Shown: positions 16,571-25,389, counted from the first letter of the stretch. The stretch is DNA of 64,000 nt from Anaerolineales bacterium UBA2395 (GCA_002343775.1 DDSH01000016.1:1-64000), one strand, 5' to 3'. Made by a program: numbers and translations. The notes: generated by a model not told the origin, from the letters alone.

Positions 16571-17710
16571 ATGAAACTCCACGAATATCAATCCAAGAAC
16601 ATTTTCTCAAAATATGGCATCCCCATTCCGAAGGGAAGGGTTGCGACTACCGCTCAGGAAGCAAAGCATATTGCAGAAGAGTTAGGTGGTCGCATTGTCA
16701 TTAAATCACAGGTGTTGGTGGGCGGACGAGGCAAAGCCGGCGGCGTCAAACTTGCCAAAGACCCTGTGGAAGCGGAACAGCTTGCCACCCAAATTCTGGG
16801 CATGGAGATCAAGGGCTTGCCCGTCCGCAAAGTACTGGTGGACGAAGCCTCTGCCATCGACCAGGAAATCTACTTTTCCATTACCAATGACCGCGCTGCC
16901 AGAAAGCCGGTGATGATCGCATCCGCCGCAGGAGGCGTGGACATCGAAGAAGTCGCCGCCACCAACCCGGAGAAGATCGTCAAGGTCCACATCGACCCGC
17001 TGCTCGGTCTGCGTGAATACCAGGCACGTGACGTGGCGGTCGCCATCGACTTGCCCCGCGATTATTGGAAGGATTTCATCAAGATCGCGGCCGGTCTGTG
17101 GAACGCCTACAAAGCAACCGACGCCACGCTGGCAGAGATCAACCCGCTCGTCATTACCAAGGAAAAGAAGTTGATCGCGCTCGATGGAAAAATGATGATC
17201 GACGACAATGCCCTCTTCCGCCTGCCCGAACTGGCGGAAATGCGCGATACCGACGAGGACGCCCCCGCCGAGATCGAAGCGCGCAAGTACGGTTTGTCTT
17301 TCATCAAGTTGGATGGTGACATCGGCTGCATGGTCAACGGCGCCGGTCTGGCGATGACCAGCATGGATGTGATCAAACTCTTCGGCGGTGAACCCGCCAA
17401 CTTCCTCGATGTAGGAGGCGGCGCAGACGCCAAAAAGGTCGCTGCCGCCATGCGCATCATCCTGACCGATCCAAACGTCAAAGCCGTGTTGTTCAATATC
17501 TTCGGCGGCATCACCCGTTGCGACGAAGTTGCCAAAGGCATCCTCACCGCCATGGACGAAGTCAAGCCCAATGTCCCCATGGTCGTCCGTCTTGTCGGCA
17601 CCAACGCTGAAGAGGGGCGCAAACTGCTCGAAAATGCAAACATGATCACCGCTGAAACCCTCGCCGATGCGGCGAAAAAATCGGTTGAAGCCGCAAAGAA
17701 AGGCAAATAA
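16571..17710 (+). CDS. sucC: Succinyl-CoA synthetase (ADP-forming) beta subunit
   Basis: Beta subunit of succinate-CoA ligase, which makes ATP or GTP from succinyl-CoA in the citric acid cycle. The 379-residue product begins with MKLHEYQSKNIFSKYGIPIP, has the ATP-grasp domain with VGGRGKAGGVKLAKDP, and ends with the phosphohistidine-contacting domain carrying FLDVGGGADAKKV, FNIFGGITRCDEVAKGI and VRLVGTNAEEGRKLL. The start has AGGGAG upstream. The sucD gene begins 3 nt after its stop, so the subunits are co-translated. Confidence 0.97.
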   Translation: MKLHEYQSKNIFSKYGIPIPKGRVATTAQEAKHIAEELGGRIVIKSQVLVGGRGKAGGVKLAKDPVEAEQLATQILGMEIKGLPVRKVLVDEASAIDQEIYFSITNDRAARKPVMIASAAGGVDIEEVAATNPEKIVKVHIDPLLGLREYQARDVAVAIDLPRDYWKDFIKIAAGLWNAYKATDATLAEINPLVITKEKKLIALDGKMMIDDNALFRLPELAEMRDTDEDAPAEIEARKYGLSFIKLDGDIGCMVNGAGLAMTSMDVIKLFGGEPANFLDVGGGADAKKVAAAMRIILTDPNVKAVLFNIFGGITRCDEVAKGILTAMDEVKPNVPMVVRLVGTNAEEGRKLLENANMITAETLADAAKKSVEAAKKGK

Positions 17711-17713
17711 GCA

Positions 17714-18574
17714 ATGAGCATTCTTGTAGATAAAAACACACGCCTCATTGTGCAGGGCATTACCGGCAACGAAGGCTTATTCCACACCACACAGATGGCT
17801 GCCTATGGCACCAACGTCGTCGGCGGCGTGACCCCCGGCAAGGGCGGCGAGTGGGTTCTCGAGAAGATACCCGTCTTCGATTCGGTCAAAACCGCCAAAG
17901 ACGCCACCGACGCCAACGCCACCATCATCTTCGTCCCCGCCCGCTTCGCCCCCGATGCGATGTTTGAAGCCGCCGACGCAGGCATTCCCCTCATCATCTG
18001 CATCACCGAAGGCGTCGCCGTACAGGATATGATGCGCGTACGCAACTACCTCGACCAGAAGCGCGTGCGCCTCATCGGTCCGAACTGCCCCGGTCTGCTC
18101 ACCCCCGGTGAAGCCAAGGTTGGGATCATCCCCGGCAATATCGCCATACCCGGCAATGTCGGCGTGGTTTCCCGCTCCGGCACGCTGACCTATGAAGTGC
18201 TCTATGCCATGAAGAACCTTGGCATGGGCGCCTCCACCTGCGTTGGCATCGGCGGCGACCCGGTCAACGGCACGAACTTCATCGACGTGTTGGAGATGTT
18301 CGAGCACGACCCCAAGACCGAAAAGGTCATCATGATCGGCGAGATCGGCGGCAACGACGAAGAAAAGGCAGCTGAATTCATCGCCTCCAAGATGACCAAA
18401 CCCGTCGCATCCTTCATCGCCGGACAAACCGCCCCTCCCGGAAAACGCATGGGGCACGCCGGTGCGATCATCGAAGGCGGCGCAGGCACCGCAGCCGACA
18501 AGATCAAAGCTCTCGAAGCAGCCGGTGTCAAAGTCGCCAAACACCCGGAAGAAATCCCGACCCTTCTGCAATAA
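17714..18574 (+). CDS. sucD: Succinyl-CoA synthetase alpha subunit
   Basis: Alpha subunit, which binds CoA and carries the phosphohistidine. The 286-residue product shows the CoA-binding Rossmann start (VQGITGNEGLFHTTQM, YGTNVVGGVTPGKGG), GPNCPGLLTPGEAKVGIIPG, and the active-site His in RMGHAGAIIEGGAGTA near residue 245. The length is typical. It follows sucC by 3 nt. Confidence 0.97.
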   Translation: MSILVDKNTRLIVQGITGNEGLFHTTQMAAYGTNVVGGVTPGKGGEWVLEKIPVFDSVKTAKDATDANATIIFVPARFAPDAMFEAADAGIPLIICITEGVAVQDMMRVRNYLDQKRVRLIGPNCPGLLTPGEAKVGIIPGNIAIPGNVGVVSRSGTLTYEVLYAMKNLGMGASTCVGIGGDPVNGTNFIDVLEMFEHDPKTEKVIMIGEIGGNDEEKAAEFIASKMTKPVASFIAGQTAPPGKRMGHAGAIIEGGAGTAADKIKALEAAGVKVAKHPEEIPTLLQ

Positions 18575-18657
18575 AAGGCAAGGACACAGCCAGACGGTTA
18601 CAGAATTCCCCAAAACGATCCGCTGTGCCCAACCGTCAAAACCTATCAGAATCACAT

Positions 18658-18682
18658 AGAGCCGCCCGGCATGGGCGGCTCT
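18658..18682. terminator. Hairpin between convergent sucD and acpP
   Basis: A perfect 10-bp GC-rich stem (18658-18667 with 18673-18682) with a 5-nt loop lies between two converging genes. Flanking T runs are poor on both strands, so efficiency is uncertain. Confidence 0.55.
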
Positions 18683-18704
18683 ACGGTTATAATCCCAAAA
18701 TCAA

Positions 18705-18941
18705 TTACTTCCTGCGTGCGTCAATGTAGGAAACCGCTTCACCCACAGTGGTGATCTTCTGCGCATCCTCATCCGAGATCTCGGCACCGAACTTGTCCTC
18801 GAACGCCATGATCAACTCGACCAGATCGAGCGAATCGGCTTCAAGATCTTCGCGGAATTTGGCTTCCATTGTAATCTTCGCTTCATCCGCACCAAGCAGG
18901 TCCTTGATGATCCCTTTAACTTCATTGAATGTGTCTGACAT
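18705..18941 (-). CDS. acpP: Acyl carrier protein
   Basis: Carries acyl chains on phosphopantetheine in fatty acid synthesis. I start it at ATG 18941, preceded by GGAGG; the longer frame begins at a TTG before that site. The 78-residue product has the modification Ser in EADSLDLVELIMAFEDKFG and the usual C-terminal helix GEAVSYIDARRK. It stands alone rather than with fab genes. A strong promoter lies 31-58 nt upstream. Confidence 0.97.
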   Translation of the reverse strand: MSDTFNEVKGIIKDLLGADEAKITMEAKFREDLEADSLDLVELIMAFEDKFGAEISDEDAQKITTVGEAVSYIDARRK

Positions 18942-18971
18942 AACATCCTCCAAATTGGTATTTTAAAATCA

Positions 18972-18999
18972 ATTGTAACCGCCTGACTTGCACTGTCAA
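18972..18999 (-). promoter_or_regulatory. Strong promoter of acpP
   Basis: On the minus strand a consensus TTGACA (18999-18994) and TACAAT (18977-18972) are spaced by 16 bp, about 30 nt before the acpP ATG. This fits the high expression expected of acpP. Confidence 0.8.
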
Positions 19000-19031
19000 G
19001 CCGGCACTATCAAACACAGGAACACCCCCCC

Positions 19032-20060
19032 ATGACAAAAGTTGCGCCCATTGACCAGCGAAAAGCCGACCACATTAAGATCAATTTAGAACAGGATGTC
19101 CGCTCCGCATTGACAACCGGACTCGAAACATATCACTTCGTCCATGAGGCGTTACCGGAACTCGACCTGAACCGCATCGACACAACCCTCAACCTGTTCG
19201 GCAAAACCCTGACATCACCCACCCTTGTCAGCTCGATGACCGGCGGGACAGCCGAAGCCGAAACCATCAACCTGCGGCTCGCTGAAGCCGCACAGGAATG
19301 CCGCGTTGCAATGGGCGTCGGAAGTCAACGCGCCGCCATCGAACACCCTGAACAAGCGCAGACGTTCCAAGTCCGCCGGGTCGCGCCGGATATTTTACTC
19401 TTTGCCAACCTCGGAGCCGTGCAACTCAACTATGGCTACGGCGTGGACGAATGCCGCCGCGCTGTGGACATGATCCAAGCCGACGCGTTATACCTGCATC
19501 TCAATCCGCTGCAAGAAGCCGTGCAAGACGCAGGCGACACAAATTGGATCGGCATCGCAGCAAAGATCGAAGAGGTCTGTAAAAAACTCGAAGTACCCGT
19601 CATTGCAAAGGAAGTCGGCTGGGGCATCTCGGAAAAGACCGCCAAACTTCTCGCAGACTGCGGCGTGCAAGCCATCGACGTGGCAGGCGCGGGCGGCACA
19701 AGTTGGTCACAAGTCGAAATGCACCGCGCCCCCGACGAATTCACCCGTCAACTCGCAGCCACGTTCGTCGGCTGGGGCATTCCAACAGCAGAATCGATTC
19801 TCAATGTCAAAAAAGCCGTTCCCGGAATGACCATCTTCGCCAGCGGCGGTCTCAAAGACGGACTCGACATCGCCAAGTGCATCGCCCTCGGTGCGACATT
19901 GGGCGGCATGGCAGGTCAATTCCTCAAATCCGCAGCGATCTCAACTGAGAAAACCGTTGACATGATGAATATAACCAAACGCCAGATCGCGGTCACAATG
20001 TTTGCTTGCGGCGCAGCTTCATTCGAAGATCTACAGAATACGACCTTGATCCACGTATAA
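19032..20060 (+). CDS. fni: Type 2 isopentenyl-diphosphate delta-isomerase
   Basis: FMN- and NADPH-dependent enzyme that interconverts isopentenyl and dimethylallyl diphosphate for isoprenoid synthesis. The 342-residue product has the family start (RKADHIKINLEQDV), VSSMTGGTAEAETIN, GVGSQRAAIE, FANLGAVQLNYGYG, LHLNPLQEAVQDAGDTNW and VIAKEVGWGIS, then the FMN-binding loops DVAGAGGTSW and FASGGLKDG. The substitution pattern is normal. A small hypothetical gene follows by 4 nt, so it may be in the same transcript. Confidence 0.96.
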   Translation: MTKVAPIDQRKADHIKINLEQDVRSALTTGLETYHFVHEALPELDLNRIDTTLNLFGKTLTSPTLVSSMTGGTAEAETINLRLAEAAQECRVAMGVGSQRAAIEHPEQAQTFQVRRVAPDILLFANLGAVQLNYGYGVDECRRAVDMIQADALYLHLNPLQEAVQDAGDTNWIGIAAKIEEVCKKLEVPVIAKEVGWGISEKTAKLLADCGVQAIDVAGAGGTSWSQVEMHRAPDEFTRQLAATFVGWGIPTAESILNVKKAVPGMTIFASGGLKDGLDIAKCIALGATLGGMAGQFLKSAAISTEKTVDMMNITKRQIAVTMFACGAASFEDLQNTTLIHV

Positions 20061-20064
20061 AATT

Positions 20065-20460
20065 ATGATAGAAAAAAATCAGAAGGTCACGCTTCTTTTG
20101 CTTCTGATATTTTCCATTGCACTTGTTTGGGTGCTTCTGCGCGGATCGGAAAATCTGCCATTGCTCACCCCAGCCACAACCTCCCCGTACGCTGACTTCA
20201 CCGTCCACATTCCACAAAAAGCGCTTTTGAAAAACTACCTGGTCGTTTCGCTCGAAGCCGCACCTGGAACGAACTGCAAACTGACCTTCGTCCCGCCATC
20301 AGGTGAAATACAAGAGATGAACACAATTGCCGGGGAGGATGGGTTTTGTAAATGGCGCTGGAAGATCGACGAATCGCACGGAGCTGGCGACGGAAGATTG
20401 ATCTTCACCGTCGATGGCGCGAGCGATACGCACTACATCCAGATCTTTGCAGAATTCTAG
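20065..20460 (+). CDS. Hypothetical secreted or membrane-anchored protein
   Basis: I do not recognise this 131-residue protein. It has one N-terminal hydrophobic segment (about residues 8-26) and then a soluble extracytoplasmic domain with two Cys (NCKLTF and GFCKWRW), which could form a disulfide, and beta-rich sequence ending in LIFTVDGASDTHYIQIFAEF. This suggests a small Ig-like or beta-sandwich fold. It starts 4 nt after fni and its stop shares the palindrome CTAG with the convergent gene. Confidence 0.65.
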   Translation: MIEKNQKVTLLLLLIFSIALVWVLLRGSENLPLLTPATTSPYADFTVHIPQKALLKNYLVVSLEAAPGTNCKLTFVPPSGEIQEMNTIAGEDGFCKWRWKIDESHGAGDGRLIFTVDGASDTHYIQIFAEF

Positions 20461-20723
20461 TAGCGCTCCATGTAGAGCAGGATCGAGAAAATGATCGCCG
20501 TCAATAGACCTATGATGGAAAGTACGATTCCTGCCAAAGCTGTCTTTTTACTTTCCGAACGCCGCCCTAAAATTCCAAGAATGATGCCCGCAACGCCAAA
20601 GAGCGTCCCTGCGACGGGAATCAACCCAACACACAAGCTCAGAACTCCCAACGCAGCGGACATCAGCGCATAGAATTTATTCATCCGTTCTTCGGGGTCA
20701 AGGGAAGCGGGATCGGTCTGCAT
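20457..20723 (-). CDS. Small DUF4190-like membrane protein
   Basis: The 88-residue product has two or three hydrophobic segments rich in Gly, Ala and Ile (AALGVLSLCVGLIPVAGTLFG, GIILGIL, LAGIVLSIIGLLTAIIFSILL) separated by GRRSESKKTAL. This is the pattern of DUF4190/small permease-like proteins. It has an AAGGAGA site upstream. Function is unknown. Its stop codon overlaps that of the converging gene. Confidence 0.65.
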   Translation of the reverse strand: MQTDPASLDPEERMNKFYALMSAALGVLSLCVGLIPVAGTLFGVAGIILGILGRRSESKKTALAGIVLSIIGLLTAIIFSILLYMERY

Positions 20724-20741
20724 GATATTCTCCTTATCAAA

Positions 20742-20771
20742 AACCCCAAAGGTTTTGAAACCTTTGGGGTT
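20742..20771 (-). terminator. Terminator after uvrB
   Basis: AACCCCAAAGG (20742-20752) pairs perfectly with CCTTTGGGGTT (20761-20771), and the stem may extend inward. On the minus strand it is followed by TTTTTG. It lies 6 nt past the uvrB stop and just upstream of the small membrane protein gene. Confidence 0.88.
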
Positions 20772-20776
20772 ATATT

Positions 20777-22816
20777 TTACTCTTCTTCACCAGAGAGCAA
20801 CTTAATCCGCTCCCACGGCTTCAAACTTTCATCTTCCGCCAGCAGGCTCTTCAACTCGTACAACTCATCGCGCAGAGCCGCCGCCTTCTCGAACTCCAGG
20901 TTCTTCGCAGCGTCTTTCATCTGCTTTTCCATCTCATGCACGATCTGGCGCAGTTCGTTGCGCGGAAGGTCCCCCTTGCCCTTCACCTTGTACTCGCCCT
21001 TCATCTCGCTCACAGCCTTTGCAGACATTTCCTCGGTCAGGTCATGGATCGCTTTGGTGATGCTGAACGGAATGATGCCATGCTCATCGTTATATTGCTT
21101 CTGCTTGGCGCGGCGGCGGTTGGTCTCGTCGATGGCGCGCTTCATTGAGTCGGTCATGCGGTCGGCGTACATGATGACGCGTCCATTCACGTTACGAGCC
21201 GCGCGCCCGATGGTCTGGATCAGCGCCGTATCTGAGCGCAGGAAACCTTCCTTATCCGCGTCGAGGATCGCTACCAGTGATACTTCGGGTAAATCCAAGC
21301 CTTCGCGCAGGAGGTTGATGCCCACCAGCACATCGAAGTTGCCGAGGCGCAGGTCACGCAAAATGCCGACACGTTCGAGCGTTTCCACTTCCGAGTGCAG
21401 GTATTGAACTTTGACTCCCAACTCAGACATGTACTTCGTCAAGTCTTCTGCCATGCGCTTGGTCAGTGTGGTGACGAGGATACGCTCACCTCTTTCTACC
21501 CGTTGCTTGATCTCTCCGACCAGATCATCGACCTGCCCCTTGACCGGGCGCACGACAACTTCCGGGTCGACCAACCCCGTCGGGCGAATGATCTGCTCGA
21601 CGACCTGCTGGGCATTCTTCATCTCATAGTCCGCCGGTGTCGCGGACGTGTAGATGGTCGAGCCCATCACCTGCTCGAACTCATCGAACTTAAGCGGGCG
21701 GTTATCCAGCGCGGACGGCAGACGGAAACCATATTCAACCAGCGTTTCTTTACGGGCGCGGTCACCGTTGTACATGCCGCGGATCTGCGGCACGGTCATG
21801 TGACTCTCATCCAGTACCAAGAGATAATCGCTTGGCAGGAAGTCGATCATCGTCCATGGGTGTGACCCGGCTGGGCGTCCATCCAGATGGCGGGAATAGT
21901 TCTCGATGCCGGAGCAGTAGCCGACTTCCTTCAACATCTCCAAGTCATAGCGGGTGCGCTGTTCAATGCGCTGCGCTTCGAGGAACTTGCCCTCACTCTT
22001 ATACAAAGCAAGCCGCTCCTCAAGTTCCTTTTCGATATTCTTGATCGACTCCTTCAAACGTTCCTGATCGGTGAGGAACTGCTTGGCAGGGTAAATGGAC
22101 ACTTCCTTCGGCTCTTCAAAAATTTCACCCGTCAGCGGGCTGAACTGCATGATGCGCTCCACTTCATCGCCGAAGAAGGTGATCTTGTAGCCGCGCTTCT
22201 CTTCATAAGCAGGGATGATCTCCAGCGTATCGCCGCGCACGCGGAAGGTGCCGGGGCGCAATTCCATATCATTGCGCTGATATTGGCTCTCGATCAGTTG
22301 ACGCAGCAGCGCATTGCGGCGGTAGATCTCCCCCACTTGCAGAGTCACCGTCCCTTTGCCGAATTCTTCTGGTGAGCCCAAGCCATAAATACACGACACC
22401 GATGCGACGATAATGACATCGCGGCGTGAGATGAGCGCCGTCGTCGCCGCCAAGCGCAGACGTTCGATCTCTTCATTGATCTGAGTCTCTTTCTCAATGA
22501 ATAGGTCATGGCGCGGAACGTACGCTTCCGGCTGGTAGTAGTCATAATAGGAGACGAAATAGGAAACAGCGTTTTGTGGGAAGAACTCTTTGAATTCAGC
22601 GTACAACTGCGCGGCAAGCGTCTTGTTGTGCGCCATGATGAGCGCCGGTTTCTGCAACTGTTGGATCACCGACGCAATGGTGAAGGTTTTGCCCGTGCCT
22701 GTCGCGCCGAGCAGCACCTGATGTTTAAGACCACGGTTCACGCCGTCCACAAGTCCGCGGATGGCTTCGGGCTGGTCGCCCATCGGTTGAAAGGGGGCTT
22801 GAAGTTTGAAATCCAT
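20777..22816 (-). CDS. uvrB: UvrABC excinuclease subunit B
   Basis: Damage-verifying helicase-like subunit of nucleotide excision repair. The 679-residue product has Walker A GATGTGKT (residues 37-44), the beta-hairpin region YYDYYQPEAYVPRHDLFIEKE, the DEAD-like LVLDESHMT, helicase motifs VGINLLREGLDLPEVSLVAILDADKEGFLRS and QTIGRAARN, and the C-terminal UVR domain (KQMKDAAKNLEFEKAAALRDEL) that binds UvrC. A putative SOS box lies 27 nt upstream of the start codon. The mfd gene is encoded 3 kb away on the same strand. Confidence 0.98.
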   Translation of the reverse strand: MDFKLQAPFQPMGDQPEAIRGLVDGVNRGLKHQVLLGATGTGKTFTIASVIQQLQKPALIMAHNKTLAAQLYAEFKEFFPQNAVSYFVSYYDYYQPEAYVPRHDLFIEKETQINEEIERLRLAATTALISRRDVIIVASVSCIYGLGSPEEFGKGTVTLQVGEIYRRNALLRQLIESQYQRNDMELRPGTFRVRGDTLEIIPAYEEKRGYKITFFGDEVERIMQFSPLTGEIFEEPKEVSIYPAKQFLTDQERLKESIKNIEKELEERLALYKSEGKFLEAQRIEQRTRYDLEMLKEVGYCSGIENYSRHLDGRPAGSHPWTMIDFLPSDYLLVLDESHMTVPQIRGMYNGDRARKETLVEYGFRLPSALDNRPLKFDEFEQVMGSTIYTSATPADYEMKNAQQVVEQIIRPTGLVDPEVVVRPVKGQVDDLVGEIKQRVERGERILVTTLTKRMAEDLTKYMSELGVKVQYLHSEVETLERVGILRDLRLGNFDVLVGINLLREGLDLPEVSLVAILDADKEGFLRSDTALIQTIGRAARNVNGRVIMYADRMTDSMKRAIDETNRRRAKQKQYNDEHGIIPFSITKAIHDLTEEMSAKAVSEMKGEYKVKGKGDLPRNELRQIVHEMEKQMKDAAKNLEFEKAAALRDELYELKSLLAEDESLKPWERIKLLSGEEE

Positions 22817-22842
22817 ATGTTTTTTCTTTTCAGAGATAAAGG

Positions 22843-22854
22843 GAACGCGTGTTC
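22843..22854. promoter_or_regulatory. Putative LexA/SOS box at uvrB
   Basis: GAACGCGTGTTC fits GAAC-RNRY-GTTC, the Bacillus-type LexA (DinR) consensus. On the minus strand it directly follows a TAAAAT -10 candidate (22861-22856), so a bound repressor would cover the transcription start of uvrB. It also lies between divergent genes. Confidence 0.65.
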
Positions 22855-22879
22855 TATTTTACCCCAAAACAGCGGAGAT

Positions 22880-22885
22880 TATAAT
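22880..22885 (+). promoter_or_regulatory. -10 element upstream of the DUF6056-like gene
   Basis: A consensus TATAAT sits 50 nt upstream of the ATG at 22935. A -35 candidate TTTACC (22858-22863, 16-bp spacing) matches TTGACA at four of six bases. Confidence 0.45.
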
Positions 22886-22934
22886 TCAGCCCATTATTCG
22901 AGGCAAAAAATACAACATCGGAGTCCTCCCTTTT

Positions 22935-24344
22935 ATGAAAGTAAACAAACAGAAATTATTTCCATTAACCGTACTTGCCCCGGTACTAGCGGTCCTTACT
23001 TTGTATGGTTACATTGGCACCTATAACCGCCTCCTTGGCGATAGTCTCTGCTCATACTATTACGCCGAACGGCTGGGGCTGCTACGCTCCATTTGGTATT
23101 GGCGTATCACATGGAGCGGAAGGTATTCCGCTTACAGCTTCGACTGGCTGTTATCGAAATTTTTCCCCCAACAATTTATTCCATGGTTTATTCCAATCGC
23201 CCTGCTTGTATGGGTGTCTGTAAGTTTTTTGGTTGTTTATTTTTTTCTACGATCCAAAACACCAGAGAATCAAAACGCGTTGCTGGCTGCCGCCCTGGGT
23301 ACCGTGGCAGTATTCTTTACGCTGACGATAATGCCGTCGATCGAGCAATCTTTTTTCTGGGTGGATGGGTTTCGGGCGTACACACTGCCCCTGATCCTCC
23401 TGACCCTCTATGGGTTGATGTATCAGTCATTCGGAAATCGAATCAAGAGCCGGTCTCAAATCGCCTTTGCATCTCTTATTTCTTTTATCCTTTTTCTATT
23501 TAGCGGGGGGTTGAGCGAAACCTTTGCGGTGATCCAATCTGTTTTGCTGTTTTTCTTGATTCCATACTCATGGCTCACGGAAAAAAAGCCTCTCATCAAC
23601 AAGGATTTTTTCGTTTACTTCTTTGGGCTTCTTGGTGCAATCGCGGGCATGGTCATTGTCATTACCGCGCCGGGGAACGTGGTTCGGCAAAGTTTTTTCC
23701 CGCCGCCGCCGGATTTATTTAAACTGATGAACATATCCATCAATGGATATCTTGCCTTTCTAACACGCCTGATGTCTCCCAATGACCTGATGACCCTAAT
23801 CAGCAGCGTCATGTTTTCGGTTTGGGCGGGAAGCAATTACAGGGATGCTTTCCAATTCCACGGGCGTAAAATCCTGTTCCTGATTGCCGGTGCTTTCTTG
23901 ATCTCCTTTTCCTGCTTCCCTCCCGGGGTGTATGGCTATTCCGAGCCGCCACCAGACCGGGTATTGAGCATTGCAGTCTTCGTGACCGGCATCATGCTTA
24001 TGTCCGCAGGTTTTATCGCCGGAAGTTTTCTACATGGGAAATTTCTGGGCCGCACATCGATAAAAAATATCTTCATCACGATCTCGATCATCCTGCTTTA
24101 TACCTCGTCGTGGATGAATTTCACCAGCCTATACGCCGCGAGGGATACATACATCGAGTATGCCAAAGTGTGGGATGAAACCGACGCGATCATCAGGCAG
24201 GCGAAATCGGATGGCGAAGAGTCCGTCTCGGTCATACCGAACGCAAGTTGGGCTGGGATGGATTTGCTGAATAGCAACCCGAAGCACTGGGTAAACGAAT
24301 GCTACTCGTTTTATTATGGCATTCAGGTATTTGGAAATCAGTAG
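22935..24344 (+). CDS. DUF6056-like multi-pass membrane protein
   Basis: I start it at ATG 22935; the longer frame overlaps the uvrB start and its promoter. The 469-residue product has about 10 to 11 hydrophobic helices. The loop after the first helix reads LLGDSLCSYYYAERLG and WRITWSGRYSAYSFD, matching the pattern of DUF6056 membrane proteins, which resemble GT-C glycosyltransferases. The short C-terminal tail (about residues 400-469) lies outside. Substrate is unknown. The gene is visibly more AT-rich than its neighbours, which may indicate transfer. Confidence 0.6.
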   Translation: MKVNKQKLFPLTVLAPVLAVLTLYGYIGTYNRLLGDSLCSYYYAERLGLLRSIWYWRITWSGRYSAYSFDWLLSKFFPQQFIPWFIPIALLVWVSVSFLVVYFFLRSKTPENQNALLAAALGTVAVFFTLTIMPSIEQSFFWVDGFRAYTLPLILLTLYGLMYQSFGNRIKSRSQIAFASLISFILFLFSGGLSETFAVIQSVLLFFLIPYSWLTEKKPLINKDFFVYFFGLLGAIAGMVIVITAPGNVVRQSFFPPPPDLFKLMNISINGYLAFLTRLMSPNDLMTLISSVMFSVWAGSNYRDAFQFHGRKILFLIAGAFLISFSCFPPGVYGYSEPPPDRVLSIAVFVTGIMLMSAGFIAGSFLHGKFLGRTSIKNIFITISIILLYTSSWMNFTSLYAARDTYIEYAKVWDETDAIIRQAKSDGEESVSVIPNASWAGMDLLNSNPKHWVNECYSFYYGIQVFGNQ

Positions 24345-24405
24345 AACTTCACACGTATAATGGTGTTATCGAGCCATTCGTTTAACCTGCCAACGAAGGA
24401 GAGAG

Positions 24406-24930
24406 ATGATGATCTGCTACAACTGTAACACCCGTAATAACGCCGAGGACATGGTTTGTTTCAGCTGTGGAAAGACACTGCTCACAACACCCTTCACGAC
24501 CAATCAACGAACATGGCATATTTTTAATGCAATCGCTCCGATCGTAAGTTTGGCGTTTCTCTATTTTTTCCTCCAGTTCTTCATCGGCATGTCGTCCCGC
24601 TTTAGCGGGGATGCCGCCTTCGGGCAAATTTTCAATCTCACCTGGATCATCATCGCAATCGCTGGCGTCATGAGTGCGGTCAGCCTTTATAAAAACATCA
24701 TGGATCTGATGGGCGGGGTGACCCAAAGTCACACGGCGCGTTTGATGCGCAAATATCGCTCTGGGGGTGGTGGAGGGCGAAGAGGGCAACGAAGGTATTA
24801 CGCTGAATTCGAACAGATCGGAAAAGTAACCTTGCAATCGACCATGTACTCGCAATTGGAAGAGGGAGCCACATACAAAGTCACCTTCAGCCCGAACACA
24901 AAACGCGGCTGGGAATTCGAGCAACAATAA
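24406..24930 (+). CDS. Zinc-ribbon membrane protein of an unrecognised family
   Basis: The 174-residue product begins with a zinc ribbon (CYNCNTRNNAEDMVCFSC, Cys pairs spaced CxxC and CxxC), then two hydrophobic helices (about residues 40-62 and 80-100), a Gly-rich linker (SGGGGGRRG), and a C-terminal domain of about 55 residues with YYAEFEQIG and YKVTFSPNTKRGWEF. An AAGGAG site precedes two adjacent ATGs at 24406 and 24409. The next gene is a paralog without the zinc ribbon. Function is unknown. Confidence 0.75.
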   Translation: MMICYNCNTRNNAEDMVCFSCGKTLLTTPFTTNQRTWHIFNAIAPIVSLAFLYFFLQFFIGMSSRFSGDAAFGQIFNLTWIIIAIAGVMSAVSLYKNIMDLMGGVTQSHTARLMRKYRSGGGGGRRGQRRYYAEFEQIGKVTLQSTMYSQLEEGATYKVTFSPNTKRGWEFEQQ

Positions 24931-24939
24931 AATAAGACC

Positions 24940-25383
24940 ATGCAAACCAAACCGCTTACACTTGAACAACAAAACTGGTTAAGGGTCAATGCGTACCTGC
25001 CCTCGATCCTGATCCTCGTCCTGCTGGGCGCACTCGGCGGAATATTCCTTTGCCTGTTGATAAATTTCGCCGGGAGTCTTTTCGTACAAATCCTAGCCTC
25101 CATCGCCGGTTTGATCGCGCTGTTCGTTCTCATCGTCACTGGCATACATGTCCGCAACAACCTCTTGGACATGCACGACGGGGTTACCCAGGTGCGCGTG
25201 GAGCGGTTAACGGGAAAACGCGAAACAGGGCGCGCACCCAAAACATACTACATCGAGTTCGAGAACGCGGGGTCGATCATCGTTACAGGCGAAGTATATG
25301 AAAAACTGGAGCAGGGGCAGACCTACAAAATCACATTCAGTCCGCGCACCCGGCATGGTTGGGATGTGGAACCGCAACCTTAA
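24940..25383 (+). CDS. Membrane protein, paralog of the preceding gene without the zinc ribbon
   Basis: The 147-residue product has two helices (about residues 22-45 and 50-72), then GVTQVRVERL and a C-terminal domain with TYYIEFENAG, VYEKLEQGQTYKITFSP and GWDVE. These match GVTQSHTARL, YYAEFEQIG, YKVTFSP and GW in the previous gene, so the pair arose by duplication. They are spaced by 9 nt and surely co-transcribed. They may form a heteromeric membrane complex; this is inference. Confidence 0.75.
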   Translation: MQTKPLTLEQQNWLRVNAYLPSILILVLLGALGGIFLCLLINFAGSLFVQILASIAGLIALFVLIVTGIHVRNNLLDMHDGVTQVRVERLTGKRETGRAPKTYYIEFENAGSIIVTGEVYEKLEQGQTYKITFSPRTRHGWDVEPQP

Positions 25384-25389
25384 ACCAAA

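Noticed and set aside
17777..18655. A 292-codon minus-strand frame
   Set aside because: It is antisense to sucD, Gly/Asp-rich, and shows no motif.
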